Origin: Oligoflexus sp.
Lineage (GTDB): Bacteria; Bdellovibrionota_B; Oligoflexia; Oligoflexales; Oligoflexaceae
Direction of reading: 5' to 3'
Length of the DNA: 64,000 nt
NCBI GenBank assembly: GCA_014377445.1
Contig: JACMPP010000122.1
Coordinates: 1 to 64,000 of the forward strand
Shown here: positions 7,514-17,724 of the stretch, one piece after another
Layout of the letters: each line of letters opens with the position of its first letter
Numbering within the stretch: the stretch's first letter is position 1
Notes under the pieces: generated by a model
Databases searched by the model: none
What the model was told of the DNA's origin: nothing
What the model saw: the letters and a program-made list of their open reading frames with translations, nothing else
Program-made: the position numbers and the translations under genes

Positions 7514-9808
7514 TTACTCCTGATGGGCTTCTGATACCTTGGCAAAATGCTGACGGAAGAACTGCACTGTTCTTTCAAAACGTCTTGAGTCCAGGGCTTC
7601 ATCAGGAATGATATGGGTCATGCCCATGAGCGGCAGAAATTCATAAGGCAGAGCCTGACGCTCCATCTCGTCGACCAGCTTCAGTGAATTGAAGAAGAAG
7701 ACATTGTCGTCACCCGTCCCATGGATAATAAGCAAGGGACGCGGCGATTTTTGCGCCTTCGCGGCTTTTACCAGCGGGAGAATTGAAGCCGACTCGTAGG
7801 CGGCTTGATCTGAGCCGGGAAGACCCAGGAAGCGCTCGGTATAGGCCGTATCATAGTCGGTCCAATCCACAGGCGGAGCCCCGGCAACGCCAGCCTTGTA
7901 GACATCCGGTCGAGCCAGGACTGCATAAGCGGCAAAATATCCACCGTAGGACCAACCGTAGACCCCAATTCGACTTTCATCAAACTCAGGAAACTGTTTG
8001 ACGAGGAGCTTCAAAACTTCGGCATGTTCATTGACCGGCAACGATCCAAATTTTCGCGAGATCGCCTTTTCCCATTCTCGCCCACGATCCGGTGTCCCGC
8101 GCGTATCCATACGCACGACGATCGCCTGCATGGCATCTGCAATCACCTGATCCTCGAGGTAGGCGCGCCCTGACGAACGAACCATCAGGGAGCTGGGTCC
8201 CCCGTAGGCGTGATCGAGAACGGGATATTTCTTGCCCGCTACAAAGTCACTGGGTCGCACGATAGCGGTTTGAACCGCGTCCGGACCTGTCGTCTGAAGG
8301 GTGACGTTGGCTTTCATCACCGGTTCAGCGGCAGCGCTTGGGATCAGTTTCTCCGTCTTTCCATCCCAACTTCGGAGCCAGGTCTTATCCTGGCCATCGA
8401 TCGACGCTTCCCGACCGACATAGAGCCCGTGTTCGAAATCCGAACTCGCGTCCAGACTGCTGGGGCTGTTCGGCGCAACATTCTTAAAGCTGCCGCTCTC
8501 CAGATCGATCCGGATGAGGTTCGCATGCGCACTGTCGACAGCGACTTCGACGAAAGCACTCTTGCCGTCCTCGGTTACACCCGCGATGTCTTTGACCTGA
8601 AGTTTGGGTAGTTGATACGCACGGATGAGTTTGCCCGCCCGGTCGTGAAGTTCCAACTGTCGGGAGCCACTGCTGTCGGCGAGCCAGAGGAAGCCTTTAT
8701 CGTCGGGCAACCAGATGGGAATCGAGTTATGTATCTCGACCCATGCGGAATCATTTTCGTTCAGGAGGACCGTGGTTTTGCCGCTTTTCAGATCGGCGGA
8801 AACGAGGCGCGCCTTGTTCTGCAAACGGTTCAGAAGGAAGAATGTGGGAGGACCATGTTTCGTCCAGCGCACGGTGCTAACGTATTCAAAATCCTCTTTG
8901 CCGAAATCGATCCAGGTGGTCTTTCCACCCTCCGCCGACACAAAGCCGAAACGAACCTTGGCATTGGCTTTACCCGGACGGGGATAAAAAGGTCTTTGCG
9001 GTTCGCCATCCGGGCGGAAGGGATCAGCGATCGAAAGGCGTTCGACTTTCGATTGATCGACTTCTTCATAAAGCACAGTCTTACTATCGGGCGACCACCA
9101 GACGCCATCGGTACGTTCGAGTTCCTCCTGAGCGATGAACTCCGCAACGCCGAAGCTTTTCTCTTCGGTCCCGCCCTTGGTCAGCACTTTGGTCTTGGAT
9201 CCAAGCAGGTCGGTGACATAGAGGTTACTATCACGCACGAAGACAACCTTCTTGGAATCAGCGGAAAGTTTGGGACTGAAAATCGAGCCTTGGCCTTGGC
9301 CAATCTCCGTCGCCTTGTTCTTGGCTGTGTCCCAGACAAAGAGTTTGCCCTTGAGAGGCGTGAGAATCCATCGACCTTCTGGATCCGTGGCAAAGAAGTT
9401 GATGCCAGTGGTCATGAGCCGTAGACGTTCGCGGAGGGCGCGTTCTTCTGCTGAGACAGGTCCGCTGCCTGCGGCAAGCATCTCGGCGTCGAGAAGCTTG
9501 GTTTCCGTTCCATTTCGAATGTCGAATTGATAGACCGCTGCGGCCGTCGATGGCGGAACGGTTTTTTGATAGAGGACGCGCGAGCCGTCTTTCAGGATTT
9601 TAAAATTGAAAGGTGCACCCAGACGAAAGTTGCGGGTGGACCGGAGCTGTTGCCTCAGCTCTTCCCATGGCGCAGGTTTCACGCTCTTGCTGTCGGCATC
9701 CTTGGCCAGGAGAATGGGGCCGGGTAGGAAGAGTGCCGTTGCCAGCGCCGCTCTTATGAGCGGCCGCATACCCTGCCACGATTTGCATCGAATGTTATCA
9801 CCTGTCAT
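7514..9808 (-). CDS. Exported S9 prolyl oligopeptidase (dipeptidyl peptidase IV-like)
   Basis: 764 residues. The start at 9808 follows TTGGAG and yields an N-terminus with a hydrophobic signal segment ending near A-K-D-A. An N-terminal beta-propeller (about residues 50-480) leads into an alpha/beta hydrolase domain. The serine nucleophile lies in G-W-S-Y-G-G-Y, the aspartate in H-G-T-G-D-D-N, and the histidine in M-T-H-I. An E-E double-glutamate segment (F-I-A-Q-E-E) in the propeller matches the substrate amino-terminus clamp of DPP-IV, so it probably removes X-Pro-type dipeptides from peptides in the periplasm. The length is normal for the family. Confidence 0.92.
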   Translation of the reverse strand: MTGDNIRCKSWQGMRPLIRAALATALFLPGPILLAKDADSKSVKPAPWEELRQQLRSTRNFRLGAPFNFKILKDGSRVLYQKTVPPSTAAAVYQFDIRNGTETKLLDAEMLAAGSGPVSAEERALRERLRLMTTGINFFATDPEGRWILTPLKGKLFVWDTAKNKATEIGQGQGSIFSPKLSADSKKVVFVRDSNLYVTDLLGSKTKVLTKGGTEEKSFGVAEFIAQEELERTDGVWWSPDSKTVLYEEVDQSKVERLSIADPFRPDGEPQRPFYPRPGKANAKVRFGFVSAEGGKTTWIDFGKEDFEYVSTVRWTKHGPPTFFLLNRLQNKARLVSADLKSGKTTVLLNENDSAWVEIHNSIPIWLPDDKGFLWLADSSGSRQLELHDRAGKLIRAYQLPKLQVKDIAGVTEDGKSAFVEVAVDSAHANLIRIDLESGSFKNVAPNSPSSLDASSDFEHGLYVGREASIDGQDKTWLRSWDGKTEKLIPSAAAEPVMKANVTLQTTGPDAVQTAIVRPSDFVAGKKYPVLDHAYGGPSSLMVRSSGRAYLEDQVIADAMQAIVVRMDTRGTPDRGREWEKAISRKFGSLPVNEHAEVLKLLVKQFPEFDESRIGVYGWSYGGYFAAYAVLARPDVYKAGVAGAPPVDWTDYDTAYTERFLGLPGSDQAAYESASILPLVKAAKAQKSPRPLLIIHGTGDDNVFFFNSLKLVDEMERQALPYEFLPLMGMTHIIPDEALDSRRFERTVQFFRQHFAKVSEAHQE

Positions 9809-10011
9809 TTTTGCTCCAATGTGGAATCGATTGGAATCTGGCAATTCCTACAACTCTTGATATCGTGTACAGGCCGAAAGTTTAAGTTGCGAATTTTCAT
9901 GCCGCTCACTTTTATCAAATGATCGGGCCGCGATCAGTTTATTTTGACCTCATGCTGAAGATTTAGATATAAAGACGGATATGGGTTGAACACTTGGGAA
10001 AGGAGCGGAAG

Positions 10012-10263
10012 ATGAATTTTATCGTTCAGTCTCTTATTCAAGATCTGGAGAATATGGGCCGCTTTTCGAAAGCTGTCACCGCAGAGGAATGGCGAGAGAA
10101 ATGGATCACCCTCTCCCAGATCTCTCCGGCTGAACACGAAGCAATTATGAATGCATGCCAATCCGGAGCTAAGAAAGTGGCTTGGGAACTGGTTCAAAAG
10201 CACGACCCGAATCCAGCCAAGACCCAGAGAGCAGCTGCATTTGAAGGGTTTTTTAAGCCGTGA
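10012..10263 (+). CDS. Small hypothetical protein
   Basis: 83 residues. The ATG at 10012 sits after AAAGGAGCGGAAG, a strong ribosome binding site. Amphipathic helices dominate (I-Q-D-L-E-N-M, E-E-W-R-E-K-W, then a second helix near residue 50), so it is probably a small helical cytosolic protein. No family recognised. Confidence 0.6.
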   Translation: MNFIVQSLIQDLENMGRFSKAVTAEEWREKWITLSQISPAEHEAIMNACQSGAKKVAWELVQKHDPNPAKTQRAAAFEGFFKP

Positions 10264-10702
10264 ATCGGCCGTTCCATCGTCCCTACTTGGTGATATAGGT
10301 CCACGGGAGGACAACACTCTCTATCTGAACAAAACACGCGACTTTGCAAAGGACAAGGCACCGATCGACCTTTTGCATTCTCTCCATTTCCTGCCGCCAT
10401 TTTATTCTTACTTGCTGTAATAGTTGCAAGGCCTTTGAGACTCGACCCTTCGCATGCTTGCAAAAGGTTTGCGAGCGCAAGTAACACTCCAGGATCTCTC
10501 ATAAATCCCGAAATCCTACGGCTCGAAATAGGATTGAAATCAAAAACGCATCCATGTGTTTCGCCAGCCTAAAGGAAATAGCACCCTTCCTATCCATCTG
10601 ATATCGCGTGATTTAAAATTAGATTTTAGACTTTATCTCTAACCCTTCCGATAAAACGTTTGCTGAAGATCCTGTTCGTAATGTTTAGAGGAAACCCACG
10701 CG
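10264..10702. other. Intergenic region without a gene
   Basis: No frame here has a convincing start or composition. The last 100 bases are AT-rich and must hold the promoter of the large repeat lipoprotein; its ribosome binding site is TTTAGAGGA at about 10684-10692. Confidence 0.5.
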
Positions 10703-13102
10703 ATGAAACACTACAAGTCGGACATTGAGGTCCAGCGGGTCGAAACCGTAGCTCGTCAAACAGGAAAGAAGGTACGATTCTTCCCCACTGCGACTCGTGT
10801 TGCCGTCGGTATTCTTATAGCTTCCCTTGCATGCACGGGTGCCTGCCACAAGAAACACAAATCAGGTGGCTCCGCTGCTCTCGCGGTTGGGTCGGATTCA
10901 GGCGATGCTGTTAGCACCGGCGCAAAGCTCGACCAACCACCCAAGGTGGATGCCGGCCCCCTTCGCAATGCGAACGCCGAAATATTTATCGATGCCCAAT
11001 CCAGCAACGCCGTGAAGTGGGAGTGGGAACAACTCGCGGGCCCAGGCACTTTAAACTTTCAATCCCCCGAAACAGAAGATACGGCTGTCAGTGCGGATCG
11101 CGATGGCTTTTACTGGCTCCGCCTCACCGTGACCGGTGCCGATGGAACCCAGGCTTTTGACGATGTCCAACTCCTTTGGGATACGGTCGCGCCTTGCCCG
11201 GTCCTGCCAAACGAAGTCAAAACTTTCCAGGCGATGACGATTGATGGCCACCTACCCAGCGATGTAAGTAGCGTGGAATGGACCCAGGTCTCAGGTCCCG
11301 GCACACTGGCCTTCAGCGCTCCAAAAACAGGTATGACATCGATCGCTGCAGACCTTGACGGCTCTTACGTCGTTCGTCTCACAGCCGCTGACAAAGTCGG
11401 CAATAGCTGTGCTGCCGATATGACTTTCATCTGGGAAACGACTGTTCCAACCGTTGCGATTGGCCAGGATATCAACACCAACAAGGAAGTCCTCATCAAC
11501 GCCGCATCGATCGATGCGAAATCCTTTAGCTGGTCGAAGGTATCCGGTCCCGGAAGCATCGTCTTCTCAGCCGCGAACCAGGAAGATACTCGCGTGAGCG
11601 CCAGCCAGGACGGAAGCTATGTGCTCCGTCTGACCATCACAACCGACAGTGGCGTCACCGCTTTCGATGAAGTGAATTTCACCTGGGACACGACCGCACC
11701 CACGCTCGAACTCGGACAGGATCTCAACAGTCGCTATCGCGCAACGATCGATGCCAGCAGCAGTGGAGCCGTTGTCTACGCTTGGAAAAAAATCTCCGGT
11801 CCTGGCAAGGTGCTCTTCTCCTCGCAGGATTCCGAAGATACAGCAATGATCGTCGATAAAGCAGGTAGCTATGAAATCGCTCTGAACGTCACAGATCAGG
11901 CGGGCAACAGCACCCAGGACAGCGTTCACATCTTCTTCGACTACGATGTTCGGGTCTTTGCCAAACAAGTGGCGAGCGGTGGTTCTCACTCCTGCGCGGT
12001 TCTCGATGATTCATCGGTTGCTTGCTGGGGCTATAACTACGCCCAAGAGCTTGGCTACGGCGACAACAATAAATTTGGTGAAGGCACCGACCGCTACATG
12101 CCGCCTTCGTTCCCGATCAATCTTGGAGCCGGGAAAAAAGCGACGATGGTCGCTGTAAACTACGCTCATAGCTGCGCAATCCTGGAAGACAACAGCATCA
12201 AATGCTGGGGTCAAAATGCATCGGGTCAACTCGGGTACGGTGATACGATTCGCCGGGGAACACCCGCTGCGACTTCGATCAATCTCGGTCTGGGCCGCAC
12301 GGCAAAATCTCTTTCCGCCGGCTTCGCTCACACCTGCGCTATCCTCGATGACAACAGTGTAAAATGCTGGGGCGCAAACTCCGCGGGTCAACTCGGTTAT
12401 GGCGACTACCAAAACCGTTTGCTTCCACCGGTCGTCTCTATCGATCTTGGCGGCCAACGCTCAGCGCAATCTCTCAGTCTCGGCGCCTATCATACCTGTG
12501 CACTTTTAGATGACAGCACAGTCAAATGTTGGGGCAACAATGCGAATGGTCAGCTTGGTTACGGCGACAGACTCATTCGCAGCGCGCCTGCGAGAGATGC
12601 AATCAACCTCGGACAGGATCTCAAAGCTCTGGAAGTAAATAGTGGAGCCTACCATACCTGTGCCGTGATCGCCGGTGGCGCGTTGAAGTGCTGGGGCCGC
12701 AATAAACAAGGCCAGCTCGGTTACGGGGATATCGTCGATCGTCTCGCTCCCGATTCGTCCTTTGTCGACATCGGCACACGCAACGTCCTCTCAGTCTCCG
12801 GTGGTCTGTCTCATACCTGTGTGATGATGGATGACAGCAACGTTCAGTGCTGGGGTGGCAACGAAGAGGGACAATTGGGTTACGGCGATCTCACAAACCG
12901 TCTCCTGCCTCCGCAAACAGCTATCAACTTTGGCAATGGTCGCGTAATCAAATCGCTTTCGGCAGGTCGCTTGCATAGCTGTGTGATCCTCGACGACTCA
13001 ACACTGAAATGCTGGGGCTCAAACAGCTACGGTCAACTCGGTGGCGGTAAAATCGTCGATGGCAAGACCCCTCCTCCATCCGTCGTTGGCTACGGGGGCT
13101 GA
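10703..13102 (+). CDS. Large lipoprotein with PKD-like and RCC1 repeats
   Basis: 799 residues. The N-terminus is long and basic, with a hydrophobic stretch and the lipobox L-A-C-T-G-A-C near residues 43-49, so the protein is probably anchored to the envelope. Residues about 75-410 contain four similar beta-sandwich units, each with a W...G-P-G...F-S core and a D-G-x-Y-x-L-R-L strand, like PKD/cadherin-like domains. Residues about 425-795 contain seven or so RCC1 blades, each repeating H-x-C-A-x-L-D-D-x-x-V-x-C-W-G and Q-L-G-Y-G-D, which should close into one seven-bladed propeller. Blades carry paired cysteines. The role is likely binding or adhesion at the cell surface; no catalytic site is visible. 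Confidence 0.9.
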   Translation: MKHYKSDIEVQRVETVARQTGKKVRFFPTATRVAVGILIASLACTGACHKKHKSGGSAALAVGSDSGDAVSTGAKLDQPPKVDAGPLRNANAEIFIDAQSSNAVKWEWEQLAGPGTLNFQSPETEDTAVSADRDGFYWLRLTVTGADGTQAFDDVQLLWDTVAPCPVLPNEVKTFQAMTIDGHLPSDVSSVEWTQVSGPGTLAFSAPKTGMTSIAADLDGSYVVRLTAADKVGNSCAADMTFIWETTVPTVAIGQDINTNKEVLINAASIDAKSFSWSKVSGPGSIVFSAANQEDTRVSASQDGSYVLRLTITTDSGVTAFDEVNFTWDTTAPTLELGQDLNSRYRATIDASSSGAVVYAWKKISGPGKVLFSSQDSEDTAMIVDKAGSYEIALNVTDQAGNSTQDSVHIFFDYDVRVFAKQVASGGSHSCAVLDDSSVACWGYNYAQELGYGDNNKFGEGTDRYMPPSFPINLGAGKKATMVAVNYAHSCAILEDNSIKCWGQNASGQLGYGDTIRRGTPAATSINLGLGRTAKSLSAGFAHTCAILDDNSVKCWGANSAGQLGYGDYQNRLLPPVVSIDLGGQRSAQSLSLGAYHTCALLDDSTVKCWGNNANGQLGYGDRLIRSAPARDAINLGQDLKALEVNSGAYHTCAVIAGGALKCWGRNKQGQLGYGDIVDRLAPDSSFVDIGTRNVLSVSGGLSHTCVMMDDSNVQCWGGNEEGQLGYGDLTNRLLPPQTAINFGNGRVIKSLSAGRLHSCVILDDSTLKCWGSNSYGQLGGGKIVDGKTPPPSVVGYGG

Positions 13103-13199
13103 TCGAAGATCGCACTGAATTAAACAGCCTAAGGGAGCAGGGCGCTCCCAGAGTCATGTCCAGTTCTTTGGCCATTTCTGCAGCCTTCTGGAAACCTCA

Positions 13200-13856
13200 C
13201 TATTGAACGGATAAAACCTTCATTCCCGCGGCTGTCTTCGGACGTTTATTCACACGTTCAGTCCAGGCATTGACGTTCTTGAACTCTATGAGCTTGAGAG
13301 CTTCACCGGCGTTGTAGAAAGCCGCTAGAGCATCCACCCAAGGCACGGTTGCCATATCCGCGATCGAATATTCACCACCGACCAGAAAGTCCCTGCCCTG
13401 AAGATGTTCGTCCAGAACCGCGAGAAGACGTCTCGTTTCATCAGTATAACGCTTCTTGGGATAAGGATGATCACACTTATCGACAGCATGTTTGAAAAAG
13501 TGCCCAAACTGCCCAAACATGGGTCCTACGCCGCCCACTTGAAAGAAGAGCCACTGGAGAGTCTCGCTACGGAGCCTTGGATTGGTCGAGAGGAATTTGC
13601 CCGACTTCTCGGCGAGGTAAATGAGAATCGCCCCGGATTCAAAGACTGTGAGGGGCTTGCCATCGGCGCTGAGCGGATCGACAATAGCTGGGATTTTGCC
13701 GTTGGGATTGATGGCAAGAAACTCAGGCGAGTGCTGCTGATCCTTGGAGAAATCGATCTTGTGTGCATCGTAGGGCAGTCCCATTTCTTCAAGTGCGACC
13801 GAAATTTTCTGGCCGTTGGGAGTTCCGAGCGAATAGAGTTGGATCTTTGAACTCAT
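13200..13856 (-). CDS. Glutathione S-transferase (YghU/YfcG-like)
   Basis: 218 residues. The N-terminal thioredoxin-fold domain has L-Y-S-L-G-T-P-N-G-Q-K near residue 7 (Asn replaces the catalytic Ser/Cys/Tyr, as in Nu-class enzymes), N-P-N-G-K-I-P-A-I with the cis-proline near residue 50, and F-E-S-G-A-I binding the glutathione gamma-glutamyl group. The C-terminal helical domain contains the S-I-A-D-M-A N-capping box. Nu-class enzymes reduce organic peroxides or disulfides using glutathione. The ATG at 13856 follows GGAGACACA and excludes a non-homologous upstream extension. Transcribed alone. Confidence 0.9.
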   Translation of the reverse strand: MSSKIQLYSLGTPNGQKISVALEEMGLPYDAHKIDFSKDQQHSPEFLAINPNGKIPAIVDPLSADGKPLTVFESGAILIYLAEKSGKFLSTNPRLRSETLQWLFFQVGGVGPMFGQFGHFFKHAVDKCDHPYPKKRYTDETRRLLAVLDEHLQGRDFLVGGEYSIADMATVPWVDALAAFYNAGEALKLIEFKNVNAWTERVNKRPKTAAGMKVLSVQ

Positions 13857-14121
13857 AAAATTGTGTCTCCAGTCATCAGGGATCAGGTGCAATCGATCAA
13901 CAGGAATGCAGAACATTCCTTTATCCCAGATTTTAAATTCTCCGCGCCAGCCTTTAGTTGCGAACATCTGTGTTCGAAGATTCAATTGTATCCGGCATAT
14001 CCCTTTGAAAATAGGCCCGTCAGGACTTTGCGAATTATGTGACGATTTTGAATGCTGCTTACAGAGTTCAGAATAATTAAAGTATCGATGGGTGCCAGTT
14101 AGGATACTAAGGCGCCAGTTT

Positions 14122-14370
14122 GTGAAACTCTATCTTGTTCATTGCGGATTTTACGACTCTGCCGACACGACTACGATTTACGAAAATCACGCGAATCACT
14201 CTATCACCGCCGAAACCTTTGAAGAGGCGAAAGCCCAGGTTAAAGCTCTGAGGCAATTTCGCAGCAAACACATGCATATCGATGGCATTCAGGAGGTCGT
14301 GGCAGTGAATGGCTACCTTCTGGTAGCTGAATCGAGATGCAAAGCTCGAAGGCAAGACGCAACTCTATAA
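14122..14370 (+). CDS. DUF1543 family protein
   Basis: 82 residues from the GTG at 14122, preceded by CTAAGG. The protein fits DUF1543: a first strand K-L-Y-L-V-H-C-G, a central block with H-S-I-T-A-E-T-F-E-E-A, and a final H-I-D-G-I-Q-E-V...G-Y strand. Family members often carry two copies; this has one. The function is unknown. A GTG at 14092 would add ten residues that do not resemble the family. Confidence 0.65.
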   Translation: MKLYLVHCGFYDSADTTTIYENHANHSITAETFEEAKAQVKALRQFRSKHMHIDGIQEVVAVNGYLLVAESRCKARRQDATL

Positions 14371-14687
14371 CCTGAAGTACGGTTCCAGAACCTCCCAATT
14401 TTTCGAAACGGAGCACGCTGCTCTGTCCGATTAGGCTCGTTTCTGTGGTCTTTGGCGCGCCTAAGGGTTTACCGTAAAAATATTGTTCGCCTTAGGACCT
14501 GTCTCGATTTGGTGAATCGCGCCGAGTGGTTTTTAGAAAACTCCCTGCAATTGCTGGGCAATCGTTTCCATCAAATTGGCGCTTGAAGGCTACAAGCGAC
14601 AGCCCGTCTACCCTTGCCGACATTGACTCTCCGCCTCACGCAATCTTAAGCTGATGCAGATTCATGATTCAACGAAAGGTAATTCCT
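14371..14687. other. Intergenic region with a short inverted repeat
   Basis: No gene seen. A 7-bp inverted repeat (CCTAAGG at 14460-14466 and CCTTAGG at 14490-14496) encloses an AT-rich 23-base spacer. The ribosome binding site of the next gene is at about 14677. Confidence 0.4.
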
Positions 14688-15341
14688 ATGAAAATAACGA
14701 CTCTCGCAATCTTAGGAACATTGATTGTACCGTTTAGCTCAAGTCTTTTTGCTCAAGGCCAGACCAATCCTGTAACTCCGGCAACCACTGGAACCCCTGT
14801 TACTCCCGCTCAAGGAACGACAGGGACCCCCGGCACGATCCCAACACAGGGACTGAATGTTGATCCATCTGTGACAACGACTGATGTCCAGGGCGCTCGT
14901 GATGCACAGGCCGCTCAACAGAATGCCGTTCTGGCGAATCCGGCTCAGTCGCCTCAACAGGCTGGTGCAGGAGGGGTGTTTGGTCCTTCGAAAGGTCCCG
15001 GAATTTTCGGTCCTGCCGGTCAGACCGCGACAACTGATATCTACGGCAATCGTCAGGTGACTTCGGGTCCGGGTACGACCGTGAGTAATCAGGTTGCACC
15101 GGGTAACTCTGCGGTCAATCAAGCCTCACGAACAACAAACAGCAACCGTCCGGGTCAAACGACCAACCCAAGTACCCGTCCAGGACAGCCGGCTCCAGCT
15201 GTGAGCCTCGACATCAATGGTAATCCCATTCCCACGGATGGGCAGGTTCGTAATGAGCTGCCTCGTGATTTGCAACCATTGACATCGCCTCAGTCCCCAT
15301 CACAACCTGTCCAACCATCGGGTTCGGTCACAGGTCGTTGA
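14688..15341 (+). CDS. Secreted low-complexity Pro/Thr/Gly/Gln-rich protein
   Basis: 217 residues. A clear signal peptide (M-K-I-T-T-L..., hydrophobic core, cleavage after L-F-A) is followed by a mature protein made almost entirely of Thr, Pro, Gly, Gln, Ser, Asn and Val. Similar P-x-T-x-G-T segments recur near residues 25-50 and R-P-G-Q-T/P-A segments near residues 155-180. It is disordered and could be a surface or matrix spacer protein. No domain recognised. The ATG at 14688 follows GAAAGG. It is followed by a terminator and then the TonB receptor gene. Confidence 0.75.
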   Translation: MKITTLAILGTLIVPFSSSLFAQGQTNPVTPATTGTPVTPAQGTTGTPGTIPTQGLNVDPSVTTTDVQGARDAQAAQQNAVLANPAQSPQQAGAGGVFGPSKGPGIFGPAGQTATTDIYGNRQVTSGPGTTVSNQVAPGNSAVNQASRTTNSNRPGQTTNPSTRPGQPAPAVSLDINGNPIPTDGQVRNELPRDLQPLTSPQSPSQPVQPSGSVTGR

Positions 15342-15371
15342 TAGGTTTCTCATGTTATGTTACTGAGAAGA

Positions 15372-15398
15372 AAGCTCATGGTTGAGCTTCCTTTTTTT
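15372..15398 (+). terminator. Rho-independent terminator
   Basis: A 7-bp stem AAGCTCA / TGAGCTT with a 4-base loop, followed by seven T. It ends the low-complexity protein gene. Confidence 0.85.
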
Positions 15399-15562
15399 AG
15401 TGGAGATTTTTGTAACGCTAGCCTGGGCAGGTGACCTTCCTCTCCTCTGTCCCTCCTGCCACGGGTATAAATAGAATCATTACATCTTCAAAGCTGCGCC
15501 TCTTCTATCTCCATGTTAAGGTGCGGCTTCAATATCATACTGTTCAAGGATTAAGAAATATC

Positions 15563-17698
15563 ATGAGCAAGTTAAGCAAACTCCTTCTCCTCGGTCTCCT
15601 CGCTCCTAACGTAGCTGCTCTTGCCCAGAGTTCTGATGCGGAAAAGAAGGAATCTGAATCGCCCAAACCCGATGCTGAAGCCAAAGCGGCTGCGGAAACA
15701 ATTACGGTCCAGGGCACACGCGCCGGCCAGAAGCCTCGGGTCGGAATCTTCGGTGACCAATCGATTCTCGATACCCCCTTTACGATCAGCAGCTACAGTC
15801 GCGAGACGATTGACAGGCAGCAATCGGTAACGGTGAACCAGGTTCTTCGCAATGATCCGGCTGTTACGAATGTCACGCCTGCGGGCGGTTTCACGGCCCA
15901 CACAATCGGCTTCCGCGGCTTCCCTGCCGGACCGGATGCTGTGACCTTCAATGGCATCGGCCCCGGAGCGATGTTTTCAGGCGCTCTCGGTCAGCTTTAT
16001 AGCATCGACCACATCGATACGGTCAAAGGCCCCAGCGCCGCTCTCGGTGCCTTCAGTCCCTCAGCTTCGGTCGGTGGTTCGGTCAATATCGTTCCAAAGG
16101 CTCCGAAGGCCGAACCATTGACTGCGATCATGGTCGGCAACCGCGAAAAAAGCATCATCTCGGGTGCTGTGGACCTCAGCCGGAGATTTGGCGCTGGCAA
16201 GGACCTTGGTCTTCGTCTGAATCTCGCGAATGAAAATGGCGAGTCCTTCCAAGGTGGCCATGACAAGAGAAACGTTGCCGCTCTGGCTTTGAGCTACAAC
16301 ATCTCAGATAGCATGCGCGTGAACTTCGGTTACGACGCCGTGAATGTACGAAATGAAGGCTACCAAAATGGATTCGTGCTGGGCGCCAATGCTCCTGTTC
16401 CCAAAGCGCCCAACCCCTCGCAAAACCATTTTCAAAAATGGTCCTACCTGGTTCAGGAGTGGAACTACGGCTATGGATCCTTCCAATGGGATATTGCGAA
16501 AAATTGGAATTTCACGATCGACACTCTCTACGGCGAACGTCGTGGGACCATTCTTTCTACCGGCACAGGTTTGATCATCAACAAAGCCGGCGATATGATT
16601 CTTCGTCCGTCCCGCCAGGGCCGCGGCACCAACTATGAGCCTTTCTTCGGCGGCAATGCTTACCTGAAGACGAGCCAGGACACAGGATCGATTCATCACG
16701 ATGTCACCCTTGCCTTCCTGGGCAATGGCTACGATTATAAGATGTCGGTGGGTCAACCCATGACAGCAATTAACTCAAACCTCTACGCACCGGTTTACGT
16801 GGATCGTCCCGCACTTCTCGCGACCAAAAATGGTCGCCTCAGTCGTTCCGATTCTCGAAGTTATGCACTCAGTGACAGCATTCAGTTCCTACCGGAATGG
16901 AATCTTCTCCTCGCAGCGAAGAACACGACGCTCCATTTCGAGAACTACGATGTCGCGAGCGGTACAAAGGTCCTGAATCAGTCTGATACTGTGACATCTC
17001 CTGTTGCTGCATTAACTTACAAACCCTTCACGGCCCTCACAACCTACGTCTCCTACGTCGAAGGCCTTGAACGGGGCGGAACGGCTCCTGCGACAGCTGC
17101 AAACGCAGGCGAGATCATGCCTTCCATCATAAGCCGTCAGGTCGAAGTCGGCGCGAAAACCAAGCTCGATCAGGACTTGCTCGTGACGACTGCTCTCTTT
17201 CAGATCGAACGGGATTTGGAATATCTGGATGCGGCCAGCAACGTTTATGGTCAAAGCGGTTTGCAGAGAAACCAAGGCATCGAGCTTAGCGTCAACGGTC
17301 ATGCGAGCCGTGATCTAAGTCTCACCGGTGGCATCATGATGCTGGATCCGCGCGTTGTAAAAGCGGGAGCGATTCAACACAAGGCGCCGGCCGGCGTCCC
17401 GAAACTTACGCTTCCCCTCCTCGCGGATTATCGGATCGGCGCAGGCTTTTCGGCAAACCTTGGCCTTTATCACTTCTCTCGACAGTTCGTGGATGCAGCC
17501 AACACCAAATCACTGGATCCCTGGACTCGTATCGATGCGGGCCTTCAATACGAACTGCCTTTGACGCAAAGCCGCACATCACTTAGTGTGAACGTTGAGA
17601 ACATTGGCGATCATCGCTACTGGGCCTCCGCCGCACAAGGCCAGTTGGCACTCGGCAGTCCCGAGATCTGGCGCTTTGCGCTTCGTTCGGAACTCTAA
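15563..17698 (+). CDS. TonB-dependent siderophore-type outer membrane receptor
   Basis: 711 residues. A signal peptide ends at A-L-A-Q. The TonB box region (E-T-I-T-V-Q-G) is followed by the plug domain at about residues 60-185, with D-T-P-F-T-I-S near its start, the P-A-V-T-N-V segment, the G-F-R-G-F motif and V-K-G-P-S-A-A-L-G. The rest alternates beta-barrel strands and ends in an aromatic-terminated strand (R-F-A-L-R-S-E-L). These proteins import ferric siderophores or similar large ligands using TonB-ExbBD energy. The ATG at 15563 is used because it gives the signal peptide. No clear Fur box is visible upstream. Confidence 0.92.
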   Translation: MSKLSKLLLLGLLAPNVAALAQSSDAEKKESESPKPDAEAKAAAETITVQGTRAGQKPRVGIFGDQSILDTPFTISSYSRETIDRQQSVTVNQVLRNDPAVTNVTPAGGFTAHTIGFRGFPAGPDAVTFNGIGPGAMFSGALGQLYSIDHIDTVKGPSAALGAFSPSASVGGSVNIVPKAPKAEPLTAIMVGNREKSIISGAVDLSRRFGAGKDLGLRLNLANENGESFQGGHDKRNVAALALSYNISDSMRVNFGYDAVNVRNEGYQNGFVLGANAPVPKAPNPSQNHFQKWSYLVQEWNYGYGSFQWDIAKNWNFTIDTLYGERRGTILSTGTGLIINKAGDMILRPSRQGRGTNYEPFFGGNAYLKTSQDTGSIHHDVTLAFLGNGYDYKMSVGQPMTAINSNLYAPVYVDRPALLATKNGRLSRSDSRSYALSDSIQFLPEWNLLLAAKNTTLHFENYDVASGTKVLNQSDTVTSPVAALTYKPFTALTTYVSYVEGLERGGTAPATAANAGEIMPSIISRQVEVGAKTKLDQDLLVTTALFQIERDLEYLDAASNVYGQSGLQRNQGIELSVNGHASRDLSLTGGIMMLDPRVVKAGAIQHKAPAGVPKLTLPLLADYRIGAGFSANLGLYHFSRQFVDAANTKSLDPWTRIDAGLQYELPLTQSRTSLSVNVENIGDHRYWASAAQGQLALGSPEIWRFALRSEL

Positions 17699-17724
17699 GA
17701 ATTTCTTCGCACCATTCGAAAAGG

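Noticed and set aside
15431-15562. A possible Fur box before the TonB receptor
   Set aside because: The AT-rich stretch around 15470-15485 matches the 19-bp consensus too poorly.
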